The notes: generated from the sequence alone by a model not told the origin. A stretch of DNA of 64,000 bases from Betaproteobacteria bacterium (GCA_013298695.1 JAAFIS010000008.1:1-64000), one strand, 5' to 3'. Counted from the stretch's first letter, positions 52,075 to 62,401 are shown. Translations and numbers: made by a program.

Positions 52075-53474
52075 TTCAACGATTGAGACGCTCACCTTTT
52101 GCAATGCCGTTGTCGCTTATTGCGGTGACGCTTGCGCTTGCGGGTTGCGCTGTCGGGCCAACGCATGTTGCCCCTGACGCTGCAAAACTTGCGAACACAG
52201 AAAAGTGGTACGCGCCGCTTCCCCATGGCGGCAACCCGATCAAGCTCACGGAATATTGGTCGCAGTGGAACGATAGCGCGCTCACTGCACTGATCGATGC
52301 GGCACAAAAAAATAATGCGACGATCGAACAAGCAAGCGCGCGCATCGCACAAGCGCGGGCGAATGTCGCGATTGCCGCGAGCGATTTGCTGCCAGGGGTT
52401 TCCGCTGCGTCGTCGCTCAACCGCGGAAACCAGGGCACGGGCGTCGCGACCACCACGTCCGCCTCTGCAAATGCGTCGTGGGAGCTCGATCTCTTTGGCG
52501 CAAACAAACGTGGTCGAGATGCGGCGCTGGCGCGTTTGGACGCGCGTAATTTCGATTGGCATGACGCGCGGGTCACCCTGGCAGCCGATGTTGCGACCGA
52601 ATACACAAGTTTGCGCGTGAATCAATTGCTGCTATCGGGCTACGAGCGCGACGCGCAAAGCCGCGCTGAAACCGCACGGCTTACGCTGCTCAAGACGAAC
52701 GCCGGTTTTGAATCACCCGCCAACCGTGCGCTTGCTGATGCAGCGAAGGCCGATGCCAACACGCGCGTTATTGCGCAGCGCGCTGATATCGACATCGCAA
52801 TCAAATCGTTGGTGGCACTGACCGGACTGAGCGAACCCACTGTACGCACGCTCGTAGCGCCGACCGGAAAAACATTTGTGCTGCCGAGATCGCTGGCAGT
52901 GGCACAAGTGCCGGCCGAGGTGCTTTCGCAGCGTCCTGATCTGGCATCGAGCGAACGCGAACTTGCAGCGGCCATTGCAGACATCGGAGGTGCCGAAGCA
53001 GATCGCTACCCGAAAATTTCGCTCACCGGAAACATCGGCTACAGCGCAAGCCGAGCATTTGGTTTTACCAGTGACGGCGCGACCTGGGGATTTGGTCCCT
53101 CAATCTCTATTCCGCTGTTTGATGCCGGTCGGCGCGCGGCAAGCGTTGACTTTGCAGTCGCAAAACACGCCGAGTTGCTCGCGAACTACAAATCTACTGC
53201 CACCCGCGCGGTGCGCGAAGTCGAGGAAGCGCTCACACGTATAGCCAGCGCAGAGGCGCGTGAGACTGATCAGCTCGCCTCTCTCGCTGGTTACGAAGCG
53301 TTCGCAAAGGCTTCCGAAGCGAGGCTTAACGTGGGCGCAGGCTCGCTGCTTGAGCTCCAAGAGGCGCGTCGTTCGGTGCTTGCCGCGCAGGTCAGTGTGT
53401 TGACGCTCGAGCGCGAGCGCGCCCATGCATGGATATCGCTCTATCGTGCAGCGGGCGGCGGGTGGTCGAAATGA
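52071..53474 (+). CDS. Outer-membrane efflux factor, NodT type
   Basis: 467 residues. Lipobox LALAGCAVGP near residue 26 marks a lipoprotein. TolC-type helical repeats include ATIEQASARIAQARANVAIA and ASWELDLFGANKRGRDAALA; LSQRPDLASSERELAAAIAD is the conserved R-P-D-L motif. It forms the outer-membrane channel of the pump. Start overlaps tetR by four bases. Confidence 0.92.
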   Translation: MIQRLRRSPFAMPLSLIAVTLALAGCAVGPTHVAPDAAKLANTEKWYAPLPHGGNPIKLTEYWSQWNDSALTALIDAAQKNNATIEQASARIAQARANVAIAASDLLPGVSAASSLNRGNQGTGVATTTSASANASWELDLFGANKRGRDAALARLDARNFDWHDARVTLAADVATEYTSLRVNQLLLSGYERDAQSRAETARLTLLKTNAGFESPANRALADAAKADANTRVIAQRADIDIAIKSLVALTGLSEPTVRTLVAPTGKTFVLPRSLAVAQVPAEVLSQRPDLASSERELAAAIADIGGAEADRYPKISLTGNIGYSASRAFGFTSDGATWGFGPSISIPLFDAGRRAASVDFAVAKHAELLANYKSTATRAVREVEEALTRIASAEARETDQLASLAGYEAFAKASEARLNVGAGSLLELQEARRSVLAAQVSVLTLERERAHAWISLYRAAGGGWSK

Positions 53475-53557
53475 GAGCCCATTGCATACGCCTCGCTAAG
53501 GGATACCCACAGGTTCACAGCGCCGCGCCTTCCAAATTAAAAGTACAAACATCCACC

Positions 53558-54781
53558 ATGAATCACCCTACAAACTCCCCCTCGAAACACCGTTCCGTCC
53601 CGCTTCAGTTCTCCACACTTTTTGTTGCTGTGAGCGCTTCGCTTCTACTTGTCGCATGCGGGCCGAAAGAGGGTGCCAAGGCCAATAGCGCTAGTGACGG
53701 CGGATCAGCTGCCGCGGCCAGCGCAAAAAACTCAAACGCACCCGCCACGGCGCGCCCCGTACTGACGGTGGACATCGCTAAACCGCAATCAAGCGAGTGG
53801 CCCATTCGTTTGAGCGCTAACGGCAATATTGTTGCCTGGCAAGAAGCGATCATTGGCTCGGAGGGTAATGGCCTGCGTTTGACTGACATTCGTGTAAACG
53901 TTGGCGACGTGGTGAAGAAGGGGCAAGTACTCGCCACCTTCGCCGCGGATACCTCGCGCGCTGATCTTGCGTTGTTGGAGGCCAATGTGGCCGAAGCTGA
54001 AGCCAACGTGGCAGAGGCTGAGGCCAACGCGGCGCGCGCGCGAACGCTCCAAGATTCGGGCGCGCTGTCGGCGCAACAAATCAACCAATATCTCACTGCC
54101 GAGAAAACTGCGGCGGCGCGGGTTCGCGCGGCTAAGGCGCAGGCGCAGTCTAGCCAACTTCGCTTGGCGTTTACGCGCATCGTGGCACCGGATGATGGCG
54201 TTATTTCCGCGCGCACTGCGACGGTAGGCTCGGTCGTCGGCACCGGGCAAGAACTTTTTCGCTTGATCCGCCAATCCCGCTTGGAGTGGCGCGGCGAGGT
54301 GACCGCGTCTGAGCTTCCGAAGGTGAGCGCCGGGCAAAGAGTAGTGATAACAACGCCGAGTGGCGAAACGGTGGAGGGCAAAGTTCGCACGCTAGCGCCA
54401 ACCGTTGATCCACAAACGCGAAACGCGATTGCGTACGTTGATTTGGTGAAAAGCAACGCAGCAAAGCCGGGGATGTTTGCCAAAGGCGAATTCAATTTGT
54501 CAAACAGCAAAGCCATTCACTTGCCGCAGACCGCCATCGTTGCCCGCGACGGCTTCAGTTTTGTCATGCGAGTGGAGCCGAGCAACAAAGTAACCCAACT
54601 CAAAATTCAAACGGGTCGCCGCGTGGGAGATCGCGTCGAAATTAAGGAAGGTATTAAAGAGGGCGAAAGCTTCGTAGCCAGCGGTGCGGCATTCTTGACG
54701 GAGGGCGATACCGTGCGCGTCGCACCCGCTGCGACTGCGCCTCCCGCAGCCGCTGTGAAACCTGCAAAAAAAGCGGAATAA
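53558..54781 (+). CDS. Periplasmic adaptor (membrane-fusion) protein of RND pump
   Basis: 407 residues. Lipobox LLVACGPK. Lipoyl half-motifs ALGSEGNGLRLTDIRVNVGD-like text (here IIGSEGNGLRLTDIRVNVGD) with VVKKGQVLATF, and TRIVAPDDGVISARTATVG. A coiled-coil hairpin (NVAEAEANVAEAEANAARAR) lies between them. ATG at 53558 gives the lipoprotein signal; a longer frame overlaps the preceding gene. Confidence 0.92.
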   Translation: MNHPTNSPSKHRSVPLQFSTLFVAVSASLLLVACGPKEGAKANSASDGGSAAAASAKNSNAPATARPVLTVDIAKPQSSEWPIRLSANGNIVAWQEAIIGSEGNGLRLTDIRVNVGDVVKKGQVLATFAADTSRADLALLEANVAEAEANVAEAEANAARARTLQDSGALSAQQINQYLTAEKTAAARVRAAKAQAQSSQLRLAFTRIVAPDDGVISARTATVGSVVGTGQELFRLIRQSRLEWRGEVTASELPKVSAGQRVVITTPSGETVEGKVRTLAPTVDPQTRNAIAYVDLVKSNAAKPGMFAKGEFNLSNSKAIHLPQTAIVARDGFSFVMRVEPSNKVTQLKIQTGRRVGDRVEIKEGIKEGESFVASGAAFLTEGDTVRVAPAATAPPAAAVKPAKKAE

Positions 54782-54793
54782 GGAAGACTCATC

Positions 54794-57700
54794 ATGAACG
54801 TTTCCGCTTGGTGCATAAAAAACCCGATCCCCGCGCTGATGTCCTTCGTGTTGCTCACGCTCGCAGGGATCTACTCGTTCAGTGCAATGAAGGTGCAGAA
54901 CTTCCCCGATTTGGAGCTGCCGAACATCACCGTAACGGCGTCGTTGCCCGGTGCTGCTCCGGCACAGATGGAATCCGAAGTCGCTCGAAAGATTGAAAAT
55001 TCAATCGCAACGATTCAAGGGCTAAAGCACATCTACACCAAGGCCGCCGATGGCGCGGTCACCATTACGGCCGAGTTTCGGCTGGAAAAGTCGACGCAGG
55101 AAGCGCTCGATGAAGTGCGCTCAGCGGTGTCTACCGTAAGGGCGGATTTACCTGCTGACTTGCGCGACCCCATCATCGATAAGATCAATCTTTCAGGCTC
55201 GCCGATCCTCGCGTTTACGGTGAAGTCGTCGCGCATGGATTCAGAAGCGCTGTCGTGGTTTGTAGACGACGCACTGACCAAAAAAATGCTCGGCGTGAAA
55301 GGGGTAGGACTCGTTTCTCGGGTTGGCGGTGTCAGTCGACAAGTTCAGGTGTTGCTCGATCCTGCACGCATGCAAGCGCTGGGGGCAACGGCCGCCGATG
55401 TCTCAAGACAGTTACGCGGCATGCAGCTCGACGCCGCAGGCGGACGCACGGATCTTGGCGGCAGCGAGCAGCCTATTCGCATCATCGGTAACGTGCAGAG
55501 CGCGGCAGAGTTTGCGAAGATTGAAGTGAGTTTGCAGAGCGGACAACGCGTTCGGTTGGAACAAATCGCGACTATCAATGACACCATTGCCGAGCCGCGC
55601 GCGATTGCCCTATTGAACGGTACGCCCGTAGTCGGTTTTGAGATTTCGCGCAGCAAGGGAGCCGGTGAAATTGACGTTGGTAGAGGCGTCTATAAAGTCA
55701 TTGACGAGCTGAAAGCTGCCCACCCAGATCTGGAGTTCACCGAGGCGTTTAACTTCGTGCAACCCGTACAAGAAGAGTTTGATGCATCAATGACCCTTCT
55801 TTTTGAAGGCGCATTGCTTGCGGTGCTCGTAGTGTTTCTTTTCTTGCGTGATTTGCGTGCGACATTTGTGTCAGCGGTTGCATTGCCGTTGTCGGTGATT
55901 CCCGCATTTATTGGAATGCACTATTTGGGGTTCACGCTAAACGTGGTGACACTGCTCGCGCTGTCTTTGGTAATCGGAATACTGGTGGATGACGCGATCG
56001 TCGAAGTGGAAAACATCGTACGTCATCTTCGAATGGGAAAAACACCTTACCAGGCGGCAATGGAAGCTGCTGACGAAATTGGGCTCGCGGTGATCGCAAC
56101 AACGTTCACACTCATCGCAGTATTTTTACCCACTGCGTTCATGGCAGGTATTCCCGGAAAATTTTTCAAGCAGTTTGGATGGACGGCATCGCTTGCGGTG
56201 TTCGCTTCACTCGTCGTCGCGCGAATGCTGACGCCGATGATGGCCGCGTATTTGTTGAAACCGATTGTGAGCGAGCACAAAGATCCTAAATGGCTCACGA
56301 TCTACATGAAGTGGGCAGCATGGTGCACGAAACATCGCTGGATCACGTCGATTGCAGCCGGACTCTTCTTTGCGCTCTCGATTGCCCTCGTCAGTTTTCT
56401 ACAGACAGGTTTTATTCCGCCCGATGACAATTCGCAAACGCAAGTGCGCGTTGAACTGGCACCCGGTGCGACGCTCGCAGAAACGACGGCTGCGGCGGAG
56501 AAAGCTCGCGCGCTCGTCATGGGCGTGAAGTATGTGAAATCGGTCTACACCACGATTGGTGGTGGAGCCGCCGGGGGAGACCCGTTTGCGCCACCGAGCA
56601 CGTCTGAAACACGGAAAGCAACACTCACCATCATTCTCGCGCCGCGTAGTGAGCGATCAGTTCGGAAGCAACCCATCGAAGCCGAGATTCGGAAAGCGCT
56701 AGAAGCCATTCCCGCTGCACGTATCGGCGTGGGCTTAGGTGCTTCCGGGGATAAGTATCAACTAGTGTTGACCGGCGATGACCCGAATGCATTGAGCACT
56801 GCAGCGCTTGCAATCGAGCGCGATTTGCGCACTATTCCTGGCTTGGGAAATGTGTCATCGTCGGCGAGTCTCGTTCGTCCAGAAATCATCGTCCGGCCCG
56901 ACACGGCGAAAGCAGCGGACTTTGGCGTTTCGAGCTCGACGATTGCGGAGACGCTGCGTGTTGCGACCGTTGGCGACTACGAACAATCGCTTCCGAAGCT
57001 CAATCTGTCGCAACGGCAAGTTCCCGTTCTGGTTCAACTCGATCCGTCTGCGCGCACTGACCTGTCGCAGATTGAGCGCCTCATGCTGCCAAGCAGCACA
57101 CCGGGGAAGCCGCCTGTGATGTTAGGGTCGGTGGCAAGCGTCGAAATGGGCAGCGGCCCTGCGATCATTGACCGCTATGACCGCGCACGAAACATTACGT
57201 TTGAAGTCGAATTATCGGGACAGCCGCTCGGCGATGTGACCGAGGCGGTGAAGAACTTACCCGCCGTGAAGAATTTGCCCGCAGGCGTGAAGGTGATTGA
57301 GATTGGCGATGCCGAGATCATGGTTGAGTTCTTCACCAGCTTTTTGCTGGCGATGGGCGCAGGCGTGCTCTGTATCTACATCGTGCTCGTCTTGCTGTTC
57401 AAAGATTTCCTGCATCCGGTGACCATTCTGATGGCGCTTCCGCTTTCTTTTGGCGGCGCGTTCGTAGGTTTGTTGATCGCAAATAAGCTGCTCTCGATGC
57501 CATCGGGTATCGGCATCATCATGCTGATGGGTGTCGCGACGAAAAACTCGATCTTGTTGGTTGAATACGCAATCGTTGCACGCCGAGACATGGGGATGAC
57601 GCGACTTGAGGCGCTGATGGATGCGTGTCATAAACGCGCGCGTCCGATCATCATGACGACGATCGCAATGGGCGCCGGGATGCTCCCGATTGCAATTGGT

Positions 57701-57916
57701 TGGGGCGACGCTGATCCTTCGTTCCGCTCACCCATGGCGGTGGCTGTAATCGGCGGCTTGGTGACGTCGACGCTATTGAGTTTGTTGGTGATTCCGCCGG
57801 TTTTTACGCTGATAGATGATTTTGAACTTGGCTTAAAGCGCGGCTGGAATAAGTTGTTTGCTCGCAAAAAAAGCGGAAGCGCGACGTCGAAGTCAGCAAT
57901 CGAAAGCAAAGCGTAA
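54794..57916 (+). CDS. RND (HAE1-type) efflux transporter
   Basis: 1040 residues, twelve membrane helices. TM4 contains the proton-relay aspartates in GILVDDAIVEVENIV. Two large periplasmic loops follow TM1 and TM7. Signature ends include GVATKNSILLVEYA and RARPIIMTTIAMGAGMLP. With the adaptor and outer-membrane factor it forms a tripartite drug or metabolite exporter; the substrate is not deducible. ATG at 54794, 12 bp after the adaptor gene. Confidence 0.94.
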   Translation: MNVSAWCIKNPIPALMSFVLLTLAGIYSFSAMKVQNFPDLELPNITVTASLPGAAPAQMESEVARKIENSIATIQGLKHIYTKAADGAVTITAEFRLEKSTQEALDEVRSAVSTVRADLPADLRDPIIDKINLSGSPILAFTVKSSRMDSEALSWFVDDALTKKMLGVKGVGLVSRVGGVSRQVQVLLDPARMQALGATAADVSRQLRGMQLDAAGGRTDLGGSEQPIRIIGNVQSAAEFAKIEVSLQSGQRVRLEQIATINDTIAEPRAIALLNGTPVVGFEISRSKGAGEIDVGRGVYKVIDELKAAHPDLEFTEAFNFVQPVQEEFDASMTLLFEGALLAVLVVFLFLRDLRATFVSAVALPLSVIPAFIGMHYLGFTLNVVTLLALSLVIGILVDDAIVEVENIVRHLRMGKTPYQAAMEAADEIGLAVIATTFTLIAVFLPTAFMAGIPGKFFKQFGWTASLAVFASLVVARMLTPMMAAYLLKPIVSEHKDPKWLTIYMKWAAWCTKHRWITSIAAGLFFALSIALVSFLQTGFIPPDDNSQTQVRVELAPGATLAETTAAAEKARALVMGVKYVKSVYTTIGGGAAGGDPFAPPSTSETRKATLTIILAPRSERSVRKQPIEAEIRKALEAIPAARIGVGLGASGDKYQLVLTGDDPNALSTAALAIERDLRTIPGLGNVSSSASLVRPEIIVRPDTAKAADFGVSSSTIAETLRVATVGDYEQSLPKLNLSQRQVPVLVQLDPSARTDLSQIERLMLPSSTPGKPPVMLGSVASVEMGSGPAIIDRYDRARNITFEVELSGQPLGDVTEAVKNLPAVKNLPAGVKVIEIGDAEIMVEFFTSFLLAMGAGVLCIYIVLVLLFKDFLHPVTILMALPLSFGGAFVGLLIANKLLSMPSGIGIIMLMGVATKNSILLVEYAIVARRDMGMTRLEALMDACHKRARPIIMTTIAMGAGMLPIAIGWGDADPSFRSPMAVAVIGGLVTSTLLSLLVIPPVFTLIDDFELGLKRGWNKLFARKKSGSATSKSAIESKA

Positions 57917-57933
57917 GTTTTGCGTCGCGGAAC

Positions 57934-57961
57934 TTGTGGCGCGATTCAGAGCGCGCCACAA
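57934..57961 (+). terminator. Stem-loop after the efflux operon
   Basis: TTGTGGCGCG (57934-57943) pairs perfectly with CGCGCCACAA (57952-57961) around an 8-nt loop, 18 bp after the RND stop codon. There is no T-run, so it is either a Rho-helped end or an mRNA-stabilising hairpin. Confidence 0.6.
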
Positions 57962-58006
57962 ATTGCGGTATTCGTCTGGCAAAATCAAAGCCAATAGGAG
58001 GTTGCA

Positions 58007-59911
58007 ATGGCTACTGATTTCACCTACGAAACGCATTTTCGCCGCTCAATCGATTCACGCGATGAATTTTGGAGAGACGAGGCAGCGCTGATTCATTGGC
58101 AGAAACCTTTCACCCAGGTTTGTGATTTTTCAAGTCCGCCGTTCGCGAAGTGGTTCGTGGGCGGCACGACGAATTTGTGTCACAACGCGATTGATCGCCA
58201 CTTAGAAACGCGCGGTGAACAAACGGCGCTCAAATTCATTTCGTCAGAAACTGGTATCTCACGCGCCTATACGTTTCGCGAGATGCACGTAGAAATTAAT
58301 CGAGTCGCGGCGATGTTGCAATCGCTAGGCGTTGGCAAGGGCGATCGCGTGTTGATCTACATGCCAATGATTCCCGAGGCTGTGTTTGCGATGCTTGCGA
58401 CGGTGAGGATCGGTGCGATCCATTCGGTTGTATTTGGCGGATTTGCGTCGGCATCGCTCGCAACCCGAATCGATGACGCTACGCCGAAGCTCATCGTGTC
58501 GGCTGACGCCGGTATGCGCATGGGTCGAGTGATCCCATACAAAGCGCTGCTGGATGAGGCAATCACGCTCGCGCAACATAAGCCCGAGAAAGTTCTCCTC
58601 ATCAATCGTGATCTCGCGCCAATGAGCACGACGTCGGGACGCGATATCGATTTCGCAAATTTCCGCCTGTCGCATTTGATGAAGCGAGTTGACTGCGAGT
58701 GGGTCGAATCGTCCCACCCGAGCTACATCCTCTACACCAGCGGCACCACCGGAAAACCGAAGGGCGTACAGCGAGATACCGGCGGCTATACCGTCGCGCT
58801 TGCTTCCAGCATGCAAAAGATTTTTGGTTTGCAACCCGGCGAAACCATGTTTTGTACGAGCGACATCGGTTGGGTGGTCGGGCACAGCTACATCGTTTAC
58901 GGGCCGCTCATTAACGGCAACACCACGGTGATGTACGAAGGCGTGCCGACGCTACCGGATCCGGCTGTATGGTGGAAGATTTGCGCTGAAAACAATGTGA
59001 AAACCATGTTCTCGTCGCCGACAGCGGTGCGCGTGCTTAAAAAGCAGGATCCAAAATTTATGAAGCAGCACAAGCTGCCAAAACTGAAGTATTTGTTTCT
59101 TGCGGGCGAGCCGCTAGACGAACCCACAGCGCGTTGGGTAAGCCAAGCGCTGGGTGGTGTCTCCATCATCGATAACTACTGGCAAACGGAAACGGGTTGG
59201 CCCATTCTTTCCGCGCAGGTGGGTGTGGAAGATACTCCGCGCAAATTTGGATCGCCATCGTTTCCGGTGTACGGCTTCAATGTGAAACTTAAACACGAGG
59301 CTACGCAAGATGGCGCGGAAGAAAACGTGGCTGCGGGTGAAAAAGGGGTGTTGACCATAGTGCCGCCGCTGCCGCCCGGGGCCATGACGACCGTTTGGCG
59401 TGATGATGATCGATTCGTCAACACCTATTTCGCAAACTTCGCCGACGAACAGGTCTACTCTAGTTTTGATTGGGCGACTCGCGACGCCGAAGGCTATTAC
59501 TACATTCTCGGCCGCACGGACGACGTGATCAACGTAGCTGGTCATCGTTTGGGGACGCGCGAAATCGAAGAGGCGCTGCAAGCCAGCGCGTTGGTCGCCG
59601 AGTGCGCCGTGGTCGGCGTGGCAGATCCGCTCAAGGGTCAAACGCCCATCGCATTCGTGGTTTTAAAGGATTCCGCTTCCGATCCAATAAAAGCAAAAAC
59701 AGCAGTGATCGCCCAAGTAGAAAGGGCGATAGGCGCGATAGCCAAACCGTCTTCGGTGTACTTTGTGTCGTTGCTACCAAAGACGCGTTCAGGCAAATTG
59801 CTCCGGCGTTCGTTGCAAGCGCTTGCCGAGGGGCGCGACCCCGGCGATTTAACGACGATCGAAGATCCATCATCGCTGACGCAGATTCGAGCGGCACTTG
59901 CGCAAAAATAG
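58007..59911 (+). CDS. prpE: Propionyl-CoA synthetase-type acyl-CoA ligase
   Basis: 634 residues. AMP-forming ligase. P-loop-like TSGTTGKPKGVQRDTGGYT, with the RDTGGY motif typical of PrpE; DNYWQTETGWP and the catalytic lysine in LPKTRSGKLLRRSLQ. It activates propionate (possibly also acetate or 3-hydroxypropionate) to the CoA ester. AGGAGG before the ATG gives a strong start. No prpBCD genes are adjacent. An internal ATCGCCC..GGGCGAT hairpin near 59707 looks coincidental. Confidence 0.9.
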   Translation: MATDFTYETHFRRSIDSRDEFWRDEAALIHWQKPFTQVCDFSSPPFAKWFVGGTTNLCHNAIDRHLETRGEQTALKFISSETGISRAYTFREMHVEINRVAAMLQSLGVGKGDRVLIYMPMIPEAVFAMLATVRIGAIHSVVFGGFASASLATRIDDATPKLIVSADAGMRMGRVIPYKALLDEAITLAQHKPEKVLLINRDLAPMSTTSGRDIDFANFRLSHLMKRVDCEWVESSHPSYILYTSGTTGKPKGVQRDTGGYTVALASSMQKIFGLQPGETMFCTSDIGWVVGHSYIVYGPLINGNTTVMYEGVPTLPDPAVWWKICAENNVKTMFSSPTAVRVLKKQDPKFMKQHKLPKLKYLFLAGEPLDEPTARWVSQALGGVSIIDNYWQTETGWPILSAQVGVEDTPRKFGSPSFPVYGFNVKLKHEATQDGAEENVAAGEKGVLTIVPPLPPGAMTTVWRDDDRFVNTYFANFADEQVYSSFDWATRDAEGYYYILGRTDDVINVAGHRLGTREIEEALQASALVAECAVVGVADPLKGQTPIAFVVLKDSASDPIKAKTAVIAQVERAIGAIAKPSSVYFVSLLPKTRSGKLLRRSLQALAEGRDPGDLTTIEDPSSLTQIRAALAQK

Positions 59912-59914
59912 CGC

Positions 59915-60511
59915 ATGACTCAGGAATTTCAATCGAATCCCGGCGGATACTGGAGCTGCATATGCTCGGCGGCGTTGTTGGCGGTTTTAGCTCCGGGATG
60001 CGCCGTGATCGAGACGACGGCAAGCGTCGCGAAAACCACGGTATCAATCGCCGCGACAACGGTTGAAACAACAGCGAGCGTCGCCAAAACGACGGCAGAC
60101 ATTGGTCTCAAAACCGCGTCGACTGCGGCGTCGGTCGGTGGCGCTGCGGTGAGCGCAGGAAGCGCGGCAGTCAGCGCGGGCGCAGCGGCCCGCTCCGCTA
60201 GTGCTGCCATGATTACGGCAGGCGTTGCCGGAGCAACCGCTGCCGCTTCGTTTGTGAAGTGGGGCATCGAATTCAGCCGTGATGCGACGAAGACCGAGGC
60301 GAGCGCACCGCTTCGCGTTGACACTACAAATCGCTTCCTAAGCAACGAAGGCATCGCGGCGGTCACGCGAGAATGTGCGCCGCTCGGCGATAGGGAATCG
60401 GCACGATTGGTTCAAGGCAAAGACGAGCAGTTCATGGTCGACATCAATCGCGATCAAGCCGCTTTGGCTAGACAATGCGCTATTGTTTCGGTGAATAACG
60501 AGAAAGGTTAA
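59915..60511 (+). CDS. Alanine/threonine-rich putative lipoprotein
   Basis: 198 residues. Signal peptide with a lipobox-like LAPGC (about residue 28). A low-complexity stretch built on TASVAKTTVSIAATTVET and ASVGGAAVSAGSAAVSAGAA follows, then a soluble end with two cysteines (TRECAPLGD and ARQCAIVSV). No family recognised. ATG at 59915 is three bases after the prpE stop, and the next gene starts five bases after its own stop, so the three are likely cotranscribed. Confidence 0.6.
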   Translation: MTQEFQSNPGGYWSCICSAALLAVLAPGCAVIETTASVAKTTVSIAATTVETTASVAKTTADIGLKTASTAASVGGAAVSAGSAAVSAGAAARSASAAMITAGVAGATAAASFVKWGIEFSRDATKTEASAPLRVDTTNRFLSNEGIAAVTRECAPLGDRESARLVQGKDEQFMVDINRDQAALARQCAIVSVNNEKG

Positions 60512-60516
60512 CGACC

Positions 60517-61353
60517 GTGCAGATTGATGCAAACTTGATGAAGTGGCTCAACGAATGCCTTGCACGTGGGCATTCGCCCGAGAGCCTGACAACGTCTATG
60601 CTGCAGTCAGGTTGGTCTCAAGAAATGGCGCGGCTAGCTATCGCTGAAGCGCTTGGCAAAGAGCTGCGTGGCAAGCCAAATTTGCCGCCAGCCGTCACCG
60701 CGCTGCCGGAGCCCACACTCACCCAGTCGCCTGTTTTCATTCAAACGTCGGATCGCAAAGTTGATGTGTGGACCGTCGTGAAGTTTCCCCGCGTGGTCGT
60801 TTTCGGCAACCTGCTTTCGAGCGAAGAGTGCGACCAATTGATCGAGCTCGCGCAACCCAAACTCTCGCGCTCGCTGACTGTTGACAACCAAACCGGCGGC
60901 GACGAAGTCAACCCCGCGCGCACCAGCGACGGCATGTTCTTCAACCGTGGTGAAAATCCGGTGTGTGAACGCATTGAACGTCGCCTTGCTGAGCTGCTGA
61001 ACTGGCCTTACGAAAACGGCGAAGGCTTGCAAGTGTTGCGCTATAAAAATGGTGCGCAATACGTCCCGCACTACGACTATTTCGATCCCGCGCAACCGGG
61101 AACACCGCGCATTATCGAGCGCGGCGGGCAGCGAGTGGCAACAATCGTCATGTACTTGCGCACGCCCGAGCGCGGCGGCGCAACGGTGTTCCCGGACATC
61201 GGTTTGGAAGTTGCCCCGATTAAAGGCTCAGCGGTCTTTTTCAGTTACGACCGCCCGCATCCCGACACCAAAACCTTGCACGGCGGCGCACCCGTCACCC
61301 TCGGCGAAAAATACGTCGCAACGAAGTGGATGCGCGAGCGCGAATTCGTTTGA
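60517..61353 (+). CDS. 2-oxoglutarate/Fe(II) oxygenase, prolyl-4-hydroxylase-like
   Basis: 278 residues. The N-terminal 75 residues are a small helical domain. The catalytic domain has the iron ligands H-x-D in QYVPHYDYFD and a distal histidine in DTKTLHGGAPV, and the 2-oxoglutarate lysine in GEKYVATKWMRE. This is the P4Hc pattern: hydroxylation of proline in a protein or peptide. GTG at 60517 with AAAGG upstream. The substrate is unknown; the preceding Ala/Thr-rich lipoprotein has few prolines. Confidence 0.87.
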   Translation: MQIDANLMKWLNECLARGHSPESLTTSMLQSGWSQEMARLAIAEALGKELRGKPNLPPAVTALPEPTLTQSPVFIQTSDRKVDVWTVVKFPRVVVFGNLLSSEECDQLIELAQPKLSRSLTVDNQTGGDEVNPARTSDGMFFNRGENPVCERIERRLAELLNWPYENGEGLQVLRYKNGAQYVPHYDYFDPAQPGTPRIIERGGQRVATIVMYLRTPERGGATVFPDIGLEVAPIKGSAVFFSYDRPHPDTKTLHGGAPVTLGEKYVATKWMREREFV

Positions 61354-61474
61354 GCGTTTCCAACGCCTTTCACTCGTGCTCTAGTTGGCAATATTCGCAA
61401 TGCGCCGGTTGGTCAGGTTACGTTTATCAACATACCGGCGATGGTTTGCCGACAATTCAGTAGAGGCTTCAGCT

Positions 61475-62401
61475 ATGCAAAACGTACGCCATCAATCGTG
61501 GATGGCTTGCCGCGCGGTTGCTTCGATTCTCTCGTACCTCCTTGTGGTGGCCTAATCGCCGACAGAAGCTTCGAACGGAATCGTGGTGGGAGGGACAAGC
61601 CCGCTTGCAGGTGCGGCCTACGTAGCGACGCCAGCGCTCGTAGGCAATAGCTGTGCCAACGCAAAAAGCTATGTACTGCGAACTACACCCACTGCGGGGC
61701 GATTAGCGATCCGACTTATTACGTCTGCAGGTGATGATGGATTCAACTGCGTGGGGCGTACTCGCAGTGTCTTTCTCCCCGCGCTCCCACCTGGCGACTA
61801 TGAACTCTTTTCATATTTCCACGGCGACGAAACGCGCATCGACAATTACGCGACGTTCAACAAAGTGCTTCGAGTTGCGCCTACCGGACCAACTCTTCGA
61901 GTTTCAAGTTTGGCGCTCGCCCTTGGGGCCTTGCCAAATTTGCAAGAGACCGAGCCTGTTCAACGGTACTTTCTAACTGCCGTCCCCAGCGAGGTCACGC
62001 TGTTGCTGAGCTCGCCCGTAAACCGAGGTTTCGAGAATCCCAACTGGCGTCACGCCGACAACGGCTTCCTCGCGTGGCCTGCTACGGGCGATGCGCCGTC
62101 TACAGTGAAACCGGTGTGCCGATATTTCTCACCCATTACGTCGAGTCACTTCTATTCGACCAAACCGGAAGAGTGCGCGTTGCTTAAGGCTCGTCCGAAC
62201 GAGTGGATTGACGAAGGTATTGCTTTTCGTATTTTGGTGCCGGAAGGCGGCGCGTGTGGATTTGGCACGCAGCCTGTCTATCGAGCGTTTAGCGCTACCA
62301 ATCGCAACCATCGCTACACGGCGGAAGCTGACACCTACCGCGCGATTCAGCTCGACGGTTGGGCGGGCGAGGGTGTTGCGTTTTGCGCGCCGCTTCAATA
62401 G
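61475..62401 (+). pseudogene. Secreted DUF5648-type protein gene broken by a stop in the signal peptide
   Basis: Translation from ATG 61475 (GAGG eight bases upstream) gives a good signal peptide, MACRAVASILSYLLVVA, and then TAA at 61553-61555. The same frame continues without a break for 282 codons as SPTEASNGIVVGG and onward. The C-terminal region (PVCRYFSPITSSHFYSTKPE, WIDEGIAFRIL, QPVYRAFSATNRNHRYTAEA, EGVAFCAPL) matches the DUF5648 repeat. A single C-to-T change of CAA would explain the stop. The remaining open frame from GTG 61583 lacks a signal peptide, so the product would not be exported unless the stop is read through. Confidence 0.7.

Noticed and set aside
59704-59735. ATCGCCC..GGGCGAT hairpin inside prpE as another copy of the two-palindrome family
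   Set aside because: It encodes ordinary family residues in the correct place (VIAQVERAIGAI), so it is probably chance. There is no second palindrome 67 bp away.
59470-60066. Long plus-strand frame across the prpE end
   Set aside because: Arginine- and glycine-rich shadow of prpE and the lipoprotein gene, with no start signal.
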